Shown here: in pieces, positions 53,335-61,929 of the stretch
How the letters are laid out: every line of letters starts with the position of its first letter
Position numbering within the stretch: position 1 is the first letter of the stretch
Assembly (NCBI GenBank): GCA_017547165.1
Contig: JAFYQK010000022.1
Coordinates: 1 to 64,000 of the forward strand
Direction: 5' to 3'
Source of the DNA: Bacteroidaceae bacterium
Lineage (GTDB): Bacteria; Bacteroidota; Bacteroidia; Bacteroidales; Bacteroidaceae
DNA: 64,000 nt
Position numbers and translations under genes: made by a program
Notes under the pieces: model-generated
Database searches by the model: none
Seen by the model: the letters and a program-made list of their open reading frames with translations, nothing else
Told to the model about the DNA's origin: nothing

Positions 53335-53409
53335 GGTTCGGTAGCTCAGTTGGATTAGAGCAGCAGCCTTCTAAGCTGCGGGTCAAGGGTTCGAGCCCCT
53401 TCCGAATCA
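53335..53409 (+). tRNA. tRNA-Arg (anticodon TCT)
   Basis: A 75-nt cloverleaf. Acceptor GGTTCGG pairs with CCGAATC (one G-U), the D-arm stem is GCTC/GAGC, the anticodon stem GCAGC/GCTGC has loop CTTCTAA (anticodon TCT, reading AGA/AGG), the variable loop is GGGTC, and the T-arm is AAGGG/CCCTT with loop TTCGAGC. Discriminator A; the CCA end is not encoded. It has its own promoter and terminator. Confidence 0.97.
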
Positions 53410-53433
53410 CCTAAGTAGTTAAAAAAGTGTTTT

Positions 53434-53463
53434 AGAGGACTCTGAAAATGGGTCCTCTTTTTT
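53434..53463 (+). terminator. tRNA-Arg terminator
   Basis: AGAGGAC / GTCCTCT 7-bp stem, 11-nt loop, then five T. The remainder of 53464-53662 shows no gene. Confidence 0.85.
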
Positions 53464-53662
53464 GTTTCTGTAACTACTTGATGCTTTAAATATTAATGCT
53501 ATATTCAGAGAGAATTTTAAACTTTGGCGTGATATGTTAGTTCTCTGCTAAATATTAACACAAAAAGGACTCCTTGTGTGTATTGAAATGAGTATATATT
53601 TCAAGTCCGATTTGTCTTTGGATTGATGTCTCCTAAACTTTCGGATACTGACATGGGAATTG

Positions 53663-53699
53663 AAAAAGCCTTGCTCCACTTACAGGAACAAGACTTTTA
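53663..53699 (-). terminator. Carboxyltransferase gene terminator
   Basis: On the minus strand AGTCTTGTTCC pairs with GGAGCAAGGCT (two G-U), loop TGTAAGT, followed by TTTTTC. 24 nt past the stop. Confidence 0.88.
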
Positions 53700-53722
53700 T
53701 AATTTTTAAGGAGACGAGACGC

Positions 53723-55501
53723 TTAGGAGCGGGTTCTGTCGATATATGCTATCACATCACCCTTCATGACGTGCGAACCTTGTTTTGCAATGATGTCCAC
53801 AAGAACACCACCCAATGCTGCTGGGAGTTCAATAATTTGTCCATAATCGTTTTCTATATAGCATAGGAATTCGCCCTCCTTATACTTCTTGCCAATATAT
53901 GGTTCTATGCTTTTTACGCATTCACATCCACCGCCTATTTCCCACATAATGGTACCCTTCTCGGGTGCTACTATGGCATCTGCCTTGGCATGTTTGATAG
54001 CACATACCTCTTCATAACTAAGTCCTCCTGCCAGAGCTTTATCCTTTTCCTTCTGCAAGTCGGCAAGAAAACGCTTCTTGGCCGAACCGCTCTTATATTC
54101 GCGATACTGGGCTTCGTGCATGGCAAACTCAAAGAGTTCTTCGTCGTCCTCTCCAAATTCCCAACCATTCTCTTGCATTTCCTTGCGGAAGCGGTCAAGT
54201 TCATCGGGATAGTAACTCTGCGGATCTGCATCGGTGAATTCCAGTCCCTTCTGCTTGGCAAGTTCAACAATCTCTGGTGCCACTTCACCTGGCAACTTGC
54301 CACTCTTGCCCAATATCATGCCCCAAATAGAATTGTCCATCATAGAATATCGTGGATTGCCCTTAGATTCTGCAAACAAGTTCATTAAGGCTATATTCTT
54401 AACATACTGAGAGAAGGGTGTTACCAATGGAGGATAACCCACCTTGGGCCATACATATGCAACCTCGTCAAACAATTTTACCAACAATGCATCTTCTGTG
54501 AATGGAGCCTCACCCTTGGCAACACGATTGTTGTTGATAGCACCCATCATACCTGTGAGGTCGGCCATCATCGATCCCATCATGCCTCCAGGAAGACCGC
54601 ATCCGAGTAGCAGAGAAGACATCAGTTTGTTGTTTGCATTCATGAAATATCCAAGGAAATCGTCAATAAACTCCTGCGTCAGTTTGCGTGCTTCCATATA
54701 TGCCTCCATGTTGATCTCTGGAACATCAAAACCAGCATGTTTCAACATGGATTGCACTGAGATGATATCAGGATGCACCTTACCCCATGAAAGCGGTTCT
54801 ATGGCGGTGTCAATAATATCGGCGCCATTGCGGCATACCTCAAGAATTGAAGCCATAGAAAGTCCGGGGCCGCTGTGTCCGTGATACTGGATAATGACCT
54901 CAGGATGCTTCTCCTTGATCATGCGGGTAAGTTGGCCCAACATTGCAGGTTGACCTATACCGGCCATATCCTTCAAACATATTTCTGGAGCACCTGCCTG
55001 AATAAGTTGCTCAGCTATGTTGGCATAATATTCTGCTGTATGTATTGGAGAATTGGTAATACACAATGTGCCTTGCGGTGTCATGCCAGCTTCCAAAGCA
55101 TACTTGATGGAAGGAATAATATTGCGTACATCGTTCAAACCGCAAAAAATACGGGTGATGTCAGTGCCCTGCGCATGCTTTACCTTATACATCAGTCGGC
55201 GAACATCGGCAGGTACAGGAAACATACGCAAACCATTCAAACCACGATCCAGCATGTGAGTCTTAATGCCTGCTTCCTTGAAAGGTTTGGTGAAAGCGCG
55301 CACTGCATTATTGGGATTTTCGCCATACATGAGATTCACCTGTTCGAAGGCACCGCCATTGGTTTCAACACGACTGAAACATCCCATCTTCACAATGACT
55401 GGAGCTATGCGTTCCAATTGGTCTATCCGAGGCTGGAATTTGCCAGAAGACTGAAACATGTCGCGATAAACGAGACTGAATTGTATTCTGCGTTTCTCCA
55501 T
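53723..55501 (-). CDS. Pyruvate/oxaloacetate carboxyltransferase with degenerate biotinyl domain
   Basis: About 592 residues from the ATG at 55501 (MEKRRIQFSLVYRDMFQSSGKF); an ATG at 55513 adds four. The N-terminal TIM barrel is a carboxyltransferase (PycB/OadA type): metal Asp in RDMFQSS, carboxy-Lys in EICLKDMAGIG and metal His pair in YHGHSGPG. The C-terminal ~80 residues have a biotinyl/lipoyl fold (KYKEGEFLCYIENDYGQIIELPA then GGVLVDIIAKQGSHVMKGD), but the biotin motif EAMKM is ENDYG, with no Lys. Biotin must come from another protein, or the domain is structural. It likely interconverts pyruvate and oxaloacetate or a related acid. Confidence 0.85.
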   Translation of the reverse strand: MEKRRIQFSLVYRDMFQSSGKFQPRIDQLERIAPVIVKMGCFSRVETNGGAFEQVNLMYGENPNNAVRAFTKPFKEAGIKTHMLDRGLNGLRMFPVPADVRRLMYKVKHAQGTDITRIFCGLNDVRNIIPSIKYALEAGMTPQGTLCITNSPIHTAEYYANIAEQLIQAGAPEICLKDMAGIGQPAMLGQLTRMIKEKHPEVIIQYHGHSGPGLSMASILEVCRNGADIIDTAIEPLSWGKVHPDIISVQSMLKHAGFDVPEINMEAYMEARKLTQEFIDDFLGYFMNANNKLMSSLLLGCGLPGGMMGSMMADLTGMMGAINNNRVAKGEAPFTEDALLVKLFDEVAYVWPKVGYPPLVTPFSQYVKNIALMNLFAESKGNPRYSMMDNSIWGMILGKSGKLPGEVAPEIVELAKQKGLEFTDADPQSYYPDELDRFRKEMQENGWEFGEDDEELFEFAMHEAQYREYKSGSAKKRFLADLQKEKDKALAGGLSYEEVCAIKHAKADAIVAPEKGTIMWEIGGGCECVKSIEPYIGKKYKEGEFLCYIENDYGQIIELPAALGGVLVDIIAKQGSHVMKGDVIAYIDRTRS

Positions 55502-55532
55502 AATACGATACATTTAAGGTTAAACTTCAAGG

Positions 55533-55540
55533 CAAAGATA
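55533..55540 (-). promoter_or_regulatory. -7 promoter element for carboxyltransferase gene
   Basis: TATCTTTG on the minus strand matches TAnnTTTG, 31 nt upstream of the chosen ATG. The -33 region carries only CTTG at 22 nt. Confidence 0.55.
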
Positions 55541-55611
55541 ACAAAAAAAGTCAAGATAAAGAGCAAGGGGGAAATACATTTTTTATAAAATCTAGGTTGT
55601 AAGCCACCCGC

Positions 55612-55646
55612 GGTGAGGGGTGAGAGGTGAGGGGTGAGAGGTGAGA
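55612..55646. repeat. GGTGAGR tandem microsatellite
   Basis: Five head-to-tail copies of the 7-mer GGTGAGG/GGTGAGA, followed by decayed copies to about 55675 (GTGGAG, GGATGAG, CGGTGAG, CGTGAG). It lies in an 880-nt gap (55514-56395) that otherwise holds no supportable gene, a G7 run at 56016-56022 and the glyA terminator. Similar TCACCYC repeats are seen between genes in Bacteroidales. Confidence 0.75.
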
Positions 55647-56320
55647 GTGGAGCGGATGAGCGGTGAGCGTGAGTATCTTCGCGATTTCCTGATGCAAAGA
55701 TACGACATCGTTTTAGCGAGGTGAGAGATAGTGAGAAATAGCGTTGCGGACATCGTATTGTTTGGTGGCAAAGAAAATATTCTTTCAGGTGAAACAATGC
55801 GGTGTTTGTTGTGTGATATTATGGTGTGTATGAGGTGGTGGCACCCCTTGAGTGTTTTTCATGCTATGGTTACATCCTGCAGTCAAACAAATCCGTATGG
55901 ATAAGCAAGTGTTAAAAAAACCTAAAAAGAGTCAACCTATTTCAGTACAAGACTCTGTCAGTTTGTTTAAAAGCCAAAATCCGTCATTAGCTGTTATGCG
56001 CTGATTACCGATTTTGGGGGGGACGCAGTATGCATGGATTGCCAAGAAAGGCGAAATATATTTTTTATAATATAGGTAATTATTTATAATAAACCTTCTT
56101 TGGGTAGTGCAACAAGGAGGAAGGCAGTATGCCGTGATTTTAACTGACGACTCCAGTATGCGAGGTATGCTACAGAACCATTGCGCAATAGCTCAAAAAA
56201 TAAATATAGCGAAATGCTTACTTGGTGTCAGCTGATTGTAATTAGATGCGTGCTGACCAGATGAGCGTGATAGAAGAACGGTTTGGGAGAAGCTTGATTG
56301 CACCAGAAATCTTGTAACAG

Positions 56321-56358
56321 AAAAAATCCACACCTGATCCAATTGGATGAGGTGTGGA
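56321..56358 (-). terminator. glyA rho-independent terminator
   Basis: On the minus strand the arms CCACACCTCATCC and GGATCAGGTGTGG form a 13-bp stem with one mismatch around loop AATT; a T6 run (plus-strand A6 at 56321-56326) follows. 37 nt past the glyA stop. Confidence 0.88.
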
Positions 56359-56395
56359 AAAACACTAATCTGGTGAACCTAGGAAATTCATTTAA

Positions 56396-57670
56396 TTACC
56401 ATGCGAAAAGTTTATATCCTTTCATTAGTGTGTTTACTTCGGTGCGAACGGCAGAGATGTTCTCCTCGTTCTCGGGATCATTGAGAACGCGTTCGATTAG
56501 AGATGCTATTGTGCCCATCATATCTTCTTTGACACCACGTGTGGTGATGGCTGGTGTACCAAGACGGATACCAGATGTCTGGAAGGCAGAACGGCTATCA
56601 AAGGGAACCATATTCTTGTTAACGGTGATGTCGGCGGCAACAAGCGCTTTTTCGGCAACCTTACCGGTGAGGTCGGGGTACTTGGTGCGCAGGTCAACGA
56701 GCATGGAATGGTTGTCGGTACCTCCGCTGACGATGAAGAAACCACGATTTTGCAATTCTTCGGCAAGAGCGGCGGCATTCTTCTTCACCTGAAGGGCATA
56801 CTCCTTGAACTTAGGGTCCAATGCTTCACCAAAGGCAACTGCTTTGGCGGCGATGACATGCTCGAGGGGACCTCCTTGTGTGCCAGGGAATACGGCGCTG
56901 TTCAACAATGCAGACATCATTTTCACCTCTCCCTTTGGAGTTGTCTTGCCCCATGGGTTGGGGAAGTCTTTGCCCATGAGGATGATGCCACCGCGAGGAC
57001 CACGGAGGGTCTTGTGGGTGGTTGAGGTGACAATGTGGGCATATTTTACAGGATTGTCGAGCAAGCCTGCTGCTATTAGACCAGCGGGATGTGCCATGTC
57101 GATCATAAGAAGTGCTCCTACTTTGTCTGCAATCTCACGCATGCGCTTATAATCCCACTCGCGGCTATAGGCCGAACCACCGCCAACGATGAGTTTTGGT
57201 TTGTGCTCAAGTGCAAGGCGTTCCATCTCGTCGTAGTCGACACGACCGGTTTCCTTATTGAGATTATAACCAATGGGGTTATAGTTGATACCCGATGTGT
57301 TTACGGCAGAACCATGAGAGAGGTGGCCACCGTGGTCGAGATTAAGTCCCATGAAGGTATCGCCTATATTGAGGCATGCCAAAAAGACGGCAGCATTTGC
57401 CTGTGCTCCAGAGTGGGGCTGTACATTGGCATATTCTGCATCAAAGAGTTTGCATATGCGTTCGATAGCCAAATCCTCTACCTTGTCAACCACCTGGCAA
57501 CCGCCATAATAGCGCTTGCCTGGATAGCCTTCGGCATATTTGTTGGTAAGAACACTGCCCATGGCTTGCATTACCTGATCGGATACGAAATTCTCGCTTG
57601 CGATGAGTTCTATGCCTCGCATTTGGCGAGAATGTTCTTCGTTGATTAAATCAAAGACAAGATTATCCAT
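56396..57670 (-). CDS. glyA: Serine hydroxymethyltransferase
   Basis: 424-residue PLP enzyme converting serine and tetrahydrofolate to glycine and methylene-THF, the main one-carbon source. The PLP-binding Lys is in [16 protein letters not shown] (near residue 227). Other motifs: [32 protein letters not shown] and [21 protein letters not shown]. The start is an ATG at 57670. A TATTTTTG -7-like element is 78 nt upstream. Divergent from pyrB. Confidence 0.97.
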   Translation of the reverse strand: MDNLVFDLINEEHSRQMRGIELIASENFVSDQVMQAMGSVLTNKYAEGYPGKRYYGGCQVVDKVEDLAIERICKLFDAEYANVQPHSGAQANAAVFLACLNIGDTFMGLNLDHGGHLSHGSAVNTSGINYNPIGYNLNKETGRVDYDEMERLALEHKPKLIVGGGSAYSREWDYKRMREIADKVGALLMIDMAHPAGLIAAGLLDNPVKYAHIVTSTTHKTLRGPRGGIILMGKDFPNPWGKTTPKGEVKMMSALLNSAVFPGTQGGPLEHVIAAKAVAFGEALDPKFKEYALQVKKNAAALAEELQNRGFFIVSGGTDNHSMLVDLRTKYPDLTGKVAEKALVAADITVNKNMVPFDSRSAFQTSGIRLGTPAITTRGVKEDMMGTIASLIERVLNDPENEENISAVRTEVNTLMKGYKLFAW

Positions 57671-57748
57671 ATGATTTGGAGTTTAAATTTTTCTGAATGG
57701 GTTAGATGTATTTGTTATAAGATAATTCAAGACGAATCATATCCGTTG

Positions 57749-57756
57749 CAAAAATA
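57749..57756 (-). promoter_or_regulatory. -7 promoter element for glyA
   Basis: TATTTTTG on the minus strand fits TAnnTTTG, with a leader of about 75 nt. -33 is unclear. Confidence 0.45.
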
Positions 57757-57854
57757 TAGTTTTTTTTTGTCTTAATAAACTAAATAATGTATAATTTTAT
57801 AGTATTTGCCTATTTTTGATATTAAGGACAATAGGATTTGTATTTTAAAAGTTG

Positions 57855-57862
57855 TATCTTTG
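57855..57862 (+). promoter_or_regulatory. -7 promoter element for pyrB operon
   Basis: TATCTTTG exactly matches TAnnTTTG, 29 nt upstream of the pyrB ATG; a TTTG at 57837-57840 has only a 14-nt spacer. It lies inside the longer upstream open frame and so supports the start at 57892. Confidence 0.6.
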
Positions 57863-57891
57863 GCGTGGAAAATAGTGTAAGGTATTGTACC

Positions 57892-58836
57892 ATGAAGAAT
57901 AGAAGTCTTGTGACCCTTGCTGGTCACTCCCGAGAAAAGATTGAGTATCTTATAAAGATGGCTCAGGAGTTTGAAAAGCATCCCAACCGTCGATTGCTTG
58001 CCGGCAGGGTAGTGGCAACCCTGTTTTTTGAGCCATCGACAAGAACACGCCTCAGTTTTGAAACTGCCGCCAACAGATTGGGAGCGCGTGTTATTGGATT
58101 TGCCGACCCCAAGGTGACAAGCGGCACCAAGGGTGAAACGCTCAAGGACACGATAATGATGGTGTCGAGTTATGCTGATGTCATTGTTATGCGCCACTAT
58201 CTTGAGGGTGCTGCCTTGTATGCCAGCGAGGTGGCTCCAGTGCCTATAATGAATGCCGGAGATGGTGCTAACCAGCATCCGTCGCAAACGATGCTCGACC
58301 TATATACTATTTATCAGACACAGGGCACACTTGATAACCTTAATATCTATATGGTTGGCGACCTGAAGTATGGTCGCACCGTTCACTCATTGCTGATGGC
58401 AATGCGTCACTTCAATCCCACTTTCCACTTTATTGCTCCTGACGAATTGGCAATGCCCGGTGTGTATAAGAGGTATTGTGAGGAGTATGGTATTAAATAT
58501 GTTGAGCATAAGGATTTTGATGCCGATACAATAAGTGATGCCGATATACTGTATATGACTCGTGTACAGAAGGAAAGATTTGTGGACCTCGATGAGTATG
58601 AGAGGGTTAAGGACCGCTATTTGCTCAAGAAGGATATGCTTGTAAAGGCACGTGAAAATATGAAGATCTTACACCCGTTGCCACGTGTGAACGAGATAGA
58701 GTACAGCATTGACGATACACCTTATGCATACTATTTCCAGCAGGCTCAAAATGGTTTGTATGCCCGTCAAGCCCTGATCTGTGATGTGTTAGGCATCACT
58801 CTTGAGGATGTGATTAACGACAAGACGATATTGTAA
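57892..58836 (+). CDS. pyrB: Aspartate carbamoyltransferase catalytic subunit
   Basis: 314 residues from the ATG at 57892 ([20 protein letters not shown]). Condenses carbamoyl phosphate and aspartate to carbamoyl aspartate, the committed step of pyrimidine synthesis. The carbamoyl-phosphate signature [37 protein letters not shown] and HPLPRVNEI are all present. It is followed 30 nt later by pyrI, so the two form an allosteric PyrBI holoenzyme like that of enterobacteria. The substrate comes from CarB, encoded at 13487-16720 in this window. Confidence 0.97.
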   Translation: MKNRSLVTLAGHSREKIEYLIKMAQEFEKHPNRRLLAGRVVATLFFEPSTRTRLSFETAANRLGARVIGFADPKVTSGTKGETLKDTIMMVSSYADVIVMRHYLEGAALYASEVAPVPIMNAGDGANQHPSQTMLDLYTIYQTQGTLDNLNIYMVGDLKYGRTVHSLLMAMRHFNPTFHFIAPDELAMPGVYKRYCEEYGIKYVEHKDFDADTISDADILYMTRVQKERFVDLDEYERVKDRYLLKKDMLVKARENMKILHPLPRVNEIEYSIDDTPYAYYFQQAQNGLYARQALICDVLGITLEDVINDKTIL

Positions 58837-58866
58837 AACACACAAAAATATACACCTCCCTTTTTT

Positions 58867-59325
58867 ATGAACAAGAAGGAAATGATGGTTGCCGCCATAG
58901 AAAACGGTACCGTATTAGACCATATACCAAGTGAAAGACTCTTCGACGTGGTTAGTTTGCTCCATTTGGATAAGATGAGCAATGCCATCACCATAGGATA
59001 TAATCTGAAGAGCGCTGTTATGGGCAGCAAGAGCATTATAAAGATTGCCGACAAATATTTTACGGATGAGGAACTCAACCAACTCTCGGTTGTGGCGCCC
59101 AATATCACAATGTGCGTCATTAAGGACTATGAGATAATTGAAAAGCGCATGGTTGTGATGCCCGAGAACCTTATCGGCATTGTGAAATGCCCCAACCCCA
59201 AGTGTATCACCAACAATGAGCCTATGCTGACACGTTTCAGTGCCGTTGGCGAGGCTAAGGATATTGTTAGATGCAGCTATTGCAACAAGGATGTGGAACT
59301 AAATGATGTATGCATTGTAGAGTGA
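58867..59325 (+). CDS. pyrI: Aspartate carbamoyltransferase regulatory subunit
   Basis: 152 residues. The N-terminal nucleotide-binding domain (VAAIENGTVLDHIPSERLFDV) binds CTP/ATP. The C-terminal zinc domain has four Cys: CPNPKC, then CSYC about 30 residues later, which bridge to PyrB. Provides CTP feedback. It lies 30 nt after pyrB and 41 nt before the PBP1A gene. Confidence 0.96.
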   Translation: MNKKEMMVAAIENGTVLDHIPSERLFDVVSLLHLDKMSNAITIGYNLKSAVMGSKSIIKIADKYFTDEELNQLSVVAPNITMCVIKDYEIIEKRMVVMPENLIGIVKCPNPKCITNNEPMLTRFSAVGEAKDIVRCSYCNKDVELNDVCIVE

Positions 59326-59366
59326 TGCCCTATACATTATTATATAATTGCGCAATAGGATAGCGT

Positions 59367-61715
59367 ATGAGGAAATTTGTCTTTATTGTTTTATGGATAT
59401 TGCTGATTGGCGGAACGGTAACCGTAGGATGGCTGTTTTGGTCAATCAATGAGGGACGTATAGGATATATGCCCGAAATGGAGCAGTTGTCGAACCCGGT
59501 GGATAAGTTTGCCAGTCAGGTGCTGACATACGACGGTAAGTTGTTGGGCACCTACAGTTATGGTGCCACAAACCGTATTTTCACAGAGTACGACTCCATA
59601 TCTCCATACATGATACAAGCCCTCATAGCTACTGAAGATGAGAGGTTCTATGACCATGCCGGCATTGACTTCAAGGCACTGATACGTGCCGTGATAAAGC
59701 GTGGTATCTTGAACCAGAAGAGTGCTGGCGGTGGTTCGACATTGACCCAACAGCTTGCCAAGCAACTCTATAGCGAGAGAGCAGGGAGTGTGATGGAGCG
59801 CTTGTTCCAGAAACCTATAGAGTGGATGATAGCCCTTAAATTGGAGAGATGTTATACAAAGCAGGAGATAATAACCATGTATCTCAATTACTTTGACTTC
59901 CTCTATAACGCAGTAGGCATCAAGACAGCTTCGCGCACCTATTTCAGCAAGGATCCTCATCAGTTGACAATAGAGGAATGTGCCACGCTGGTGGGTATGT
60001 GCAAGAACCCCTCTTATTATAATCCTGTGCGCATGACTAATCGTGCGCTTGAACGCCGAAATGTCGTTATCGGACAGATGCTTCGTTCGGGTTTTATCAC
60101 AAAGATAGAGGCTGATAGCCTAAAGACTCTTCCGCTTAAGTTGAACTTCCAACGTGCCGACCACAAGAGTGGTAGCGGTATGTATGTCAGAGAGCATCTG
60201 CGCCGTGTGCTCATGGCAAAGAAGCCAGAGCGTCGCAACTACGAGGATTGGCAGAAACAGAAATATTACGAGGATTCTGTTGCCTGGGAAACCGATCCAC
60301 TCTATGGATGGTGCAACAAGAATCGTAACCGCGAAGGTCGCAACTATAATATCTATACCGACGGGTTGAAGATTTATAGTACCATTGATAGCAGGATGCA
60401 GAGGTATGCAGAGGAGAGTGTGGTAGAGCATGTAGTAGGATACTTGCAACCTGCTTTTGACAAGGAGCAGGCTAAAAATCCACGCAAACCTTATTATAGG
60501 GGATTGACACAAAAGCGCGTTGATGCAAACATCGAGCGAGCCAAACGACAGAGTGAAAGGTGGGTGGCTATGAAGGCGGCCGGACATAGCGTGGATGAGA
60601 TAGAGGCATCGTTCAAGGAACCTATTGCTATGTCGGTGTATTCGCCAAGTGGTGATATCGACACCATAATGACACCATTGGATTCGTTGAAATACTATAA
60701 GGGATTCCTTCATTCTGGTTTCATGTGTATGGACACGGAGATGGGTGATGTTAAAGCCTATGTAGGTGATGTCAATTTCTCTCACTTCAGGTATGATATG
60801 GTGAGCCAGGGACGTCGTCAGGTTGGTTCTACAATTAAACCCTTCCTGTATGCCCTTGCTATGGAAAGTGGTTATACTCCAACGGACGAGGCCCCCAACG
60901 AGCAAGTTACATATCAGGTAGGAGATAAAGAATGGACACCACGAAATTCTAACAGAAACAGATATGGTGAAATGGTAACCTTAAGATGGGGTTTATCTCA
61001 ATCCAACAATTGGATATCGGCATGGTTGATGAATCAGTTGAGCCCCGAATTATTGGTTAGTTTAATACATGAGTTTGGTGTACAGAACATGGAGATAGAA
61101 CCAGCAATGTCTCTGTGTTTAGGAGCATGTGAAATTAGTGTAAGTGAGATGGTAAGTGCCTATTCGGCTTTCCCGAAAGAGGGCATGCGACGTGCTCCTC
61201 GCTTCGTTACAAGGATAGAAGACGGAGAAGGTAATGTTTTGGCAACATTTGCTCCAAGCATACATCATGTTATCAGCAAGGAAGCTGCCTGGAAGATGGT
61301 TGATTTGATGCAAGGTGTAATGAATGGCGGTACAGGCTCAAGAATGCGTTTCCGTTACAATATCAAGGCTCCGATGGGAGGTAAGACAGGTACTACCAAT
61401 GATAATTCGGACGGTTGGTTCGTGGGTTATACTCCAAGTCTGTCGTTCGGTGCATGGGTAGGAGGTGATGAGCGAGACATTCATTTTTCGTCAATGGCCT
61501 ACGGACAGGGAGCAGCTTCGGCTTTGCCGGTTGTGGCTTTGTTCTTGCAAAAGGTATATGCTAATCCAGACTTAGGCTACGATTCGAATGAGGCGTTTAA
61601 AAAGCCCGATATGCTTTCCGAAAGCGATTGGTATTCAGAATATGATGTAGAAAAAGAAATATCGAGGGACTCTGTTCCTGAAGATATTGCCACAGAGGAC
61701 GATTTTTTTAATTGA
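59367..61715 (+). CDS. Class A penicillin-binding protein 1A
   Basis: 782 residues: bifunctional peptidoglycan glycosyltransferase/transpeptidase. An N-terminal membrane anchor (residues ~4-25). The GT51 domain shows the catalytic Glu in ATEDERFYDHAGID, then GGGSTLTQQLAKQLY and EIITMYLNYFDF. The transpeptidase domain shows SxxK in GSTIKPFLYA (serine nucleophile), SNN in LSQSNNWISAW and KTGTT in GGKTGTTNDNSDGW. The C-terminal tail is acidic. It follows pyrI by 41 nt and is probably read with pyrBI, an odd but seen arrangement in this order. Confidence 0.95.
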   Translation: MRKFVFIVLWILLIGGTVTVGWLFWSINEGRIGYMPEMEQLSNPVDKFASQVLTYDGKLLGTYSYGATNRIFTEYDSISPYMIQALIATEDERFYDHAGIDFKALIRAVIKRGILNQKSAGGGSTLTQQLAKQLYSERAGSVMERLFQKPIEWMIALKLERCYTKQEIITMYLNYFDFLYNAVGIKTASRTYFSKDPHQLTIEECATLVGMCKNPSYYNPVRMTNRALERRNVVIGQMLRSGFITKIEADSLKTLPLKLNFQRADHKSGSGMYVREHLRRVLMAKKPERRNYEDWQKQKYYEDSVAWETDPLYGWCNKNRNREGRNYNIYTDGLKIYSTIDSRMQRYAEESVVEHVVGYLQPAFDKEQAKNPRKPYYRGLTQKRVDANIERAKRQSERWVAMKAAGHSVDEIEASFKEPIAMSVYSPSGDIDTIMTPLDSLKYYKGFLHSGFMCMDTEMGDVKAYVGDVNFSHFRYDMVSQGRRQVGSTIKPFLYALAMESGYTPTDEAPNEQVTYQVGDKEWTPRNSNRNRYGEMVTLRWGLSQSNNWISAWLMNQLSPELLVSLIHEFGVQNMEIEPAMSLCLGACEISVSEMVSAYSAFPKEGMRRAPRFVTRIEDGEGNVLATFAPSIHHVISKEAAWKMVDLMQGVMNGGTGSRMRFRYNIKAPMGGKTGTTNDNSDGWFVGYTPSLSFGAWVGGDERDIHFSSMAYGQGAASALPVVALFLQKVYANPDLGYDSNEAFKKPDMLSESDWYSEYDVEKEISRDSVPEDIATEDDFFN

Positions 61716-61763
61716 GGACTGATTTTGACCCGTGAATATTGAATAAATGTTTAATATACACTT

Positions 61764-61829
61764 AAAATCGCAAAATTGCCATAATTTATAGCAAATTGTA
61801 ATGTTGTTATAGGTTGTGGCGATTTTTTT
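61764..61829 (+). terminator. Candidate PBP1A operon terminator
   Basis: AAAATCGC pairs with GCGATTTT across a 47-nt loop that can partly fold (CCATAA / TTATAGG), followed by T7. 48 nt past the PBP1A stop. Confidence 0.45.
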
Positions 61830-61872
61830 GTCTAAAAAGTCAGTAAAAAATGCTTAAAATAGAAAGAATAGG

Positions 61873-61903
61873 TTGTTTTAAATATTTATTTTTCTTAACT
61901 TTG
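61873..61903 (+). promoter_or_regulatory. Promoter for MORN-repeat gene
   Basis: TTG (61873-61875), a 20-nt spacer and TAACTTTG (61896-61903). The predicted start near 61910 leaves about 20 nt to the TTG start codon and rules out starts farther upstream. Confidence 0.78.
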
Positions 61904-61929
61904 TAAACAAACATATAAAACCAGTCGTT

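Noticed and set aside
55898-55990. A 30-codon open frame starting MDKQVLKNLK in the gap before glyA
   Set aside because: No recognisable family, no promoter or ribosome-binding context, and AT-rich composition where chance ORFs of this size are common.
56016-56022. A G7 homopolymer, considered as a phase-variation tract
   Set aside because: It lies in no supportable gene or promoter spacer, so slippage would have no clear effect.
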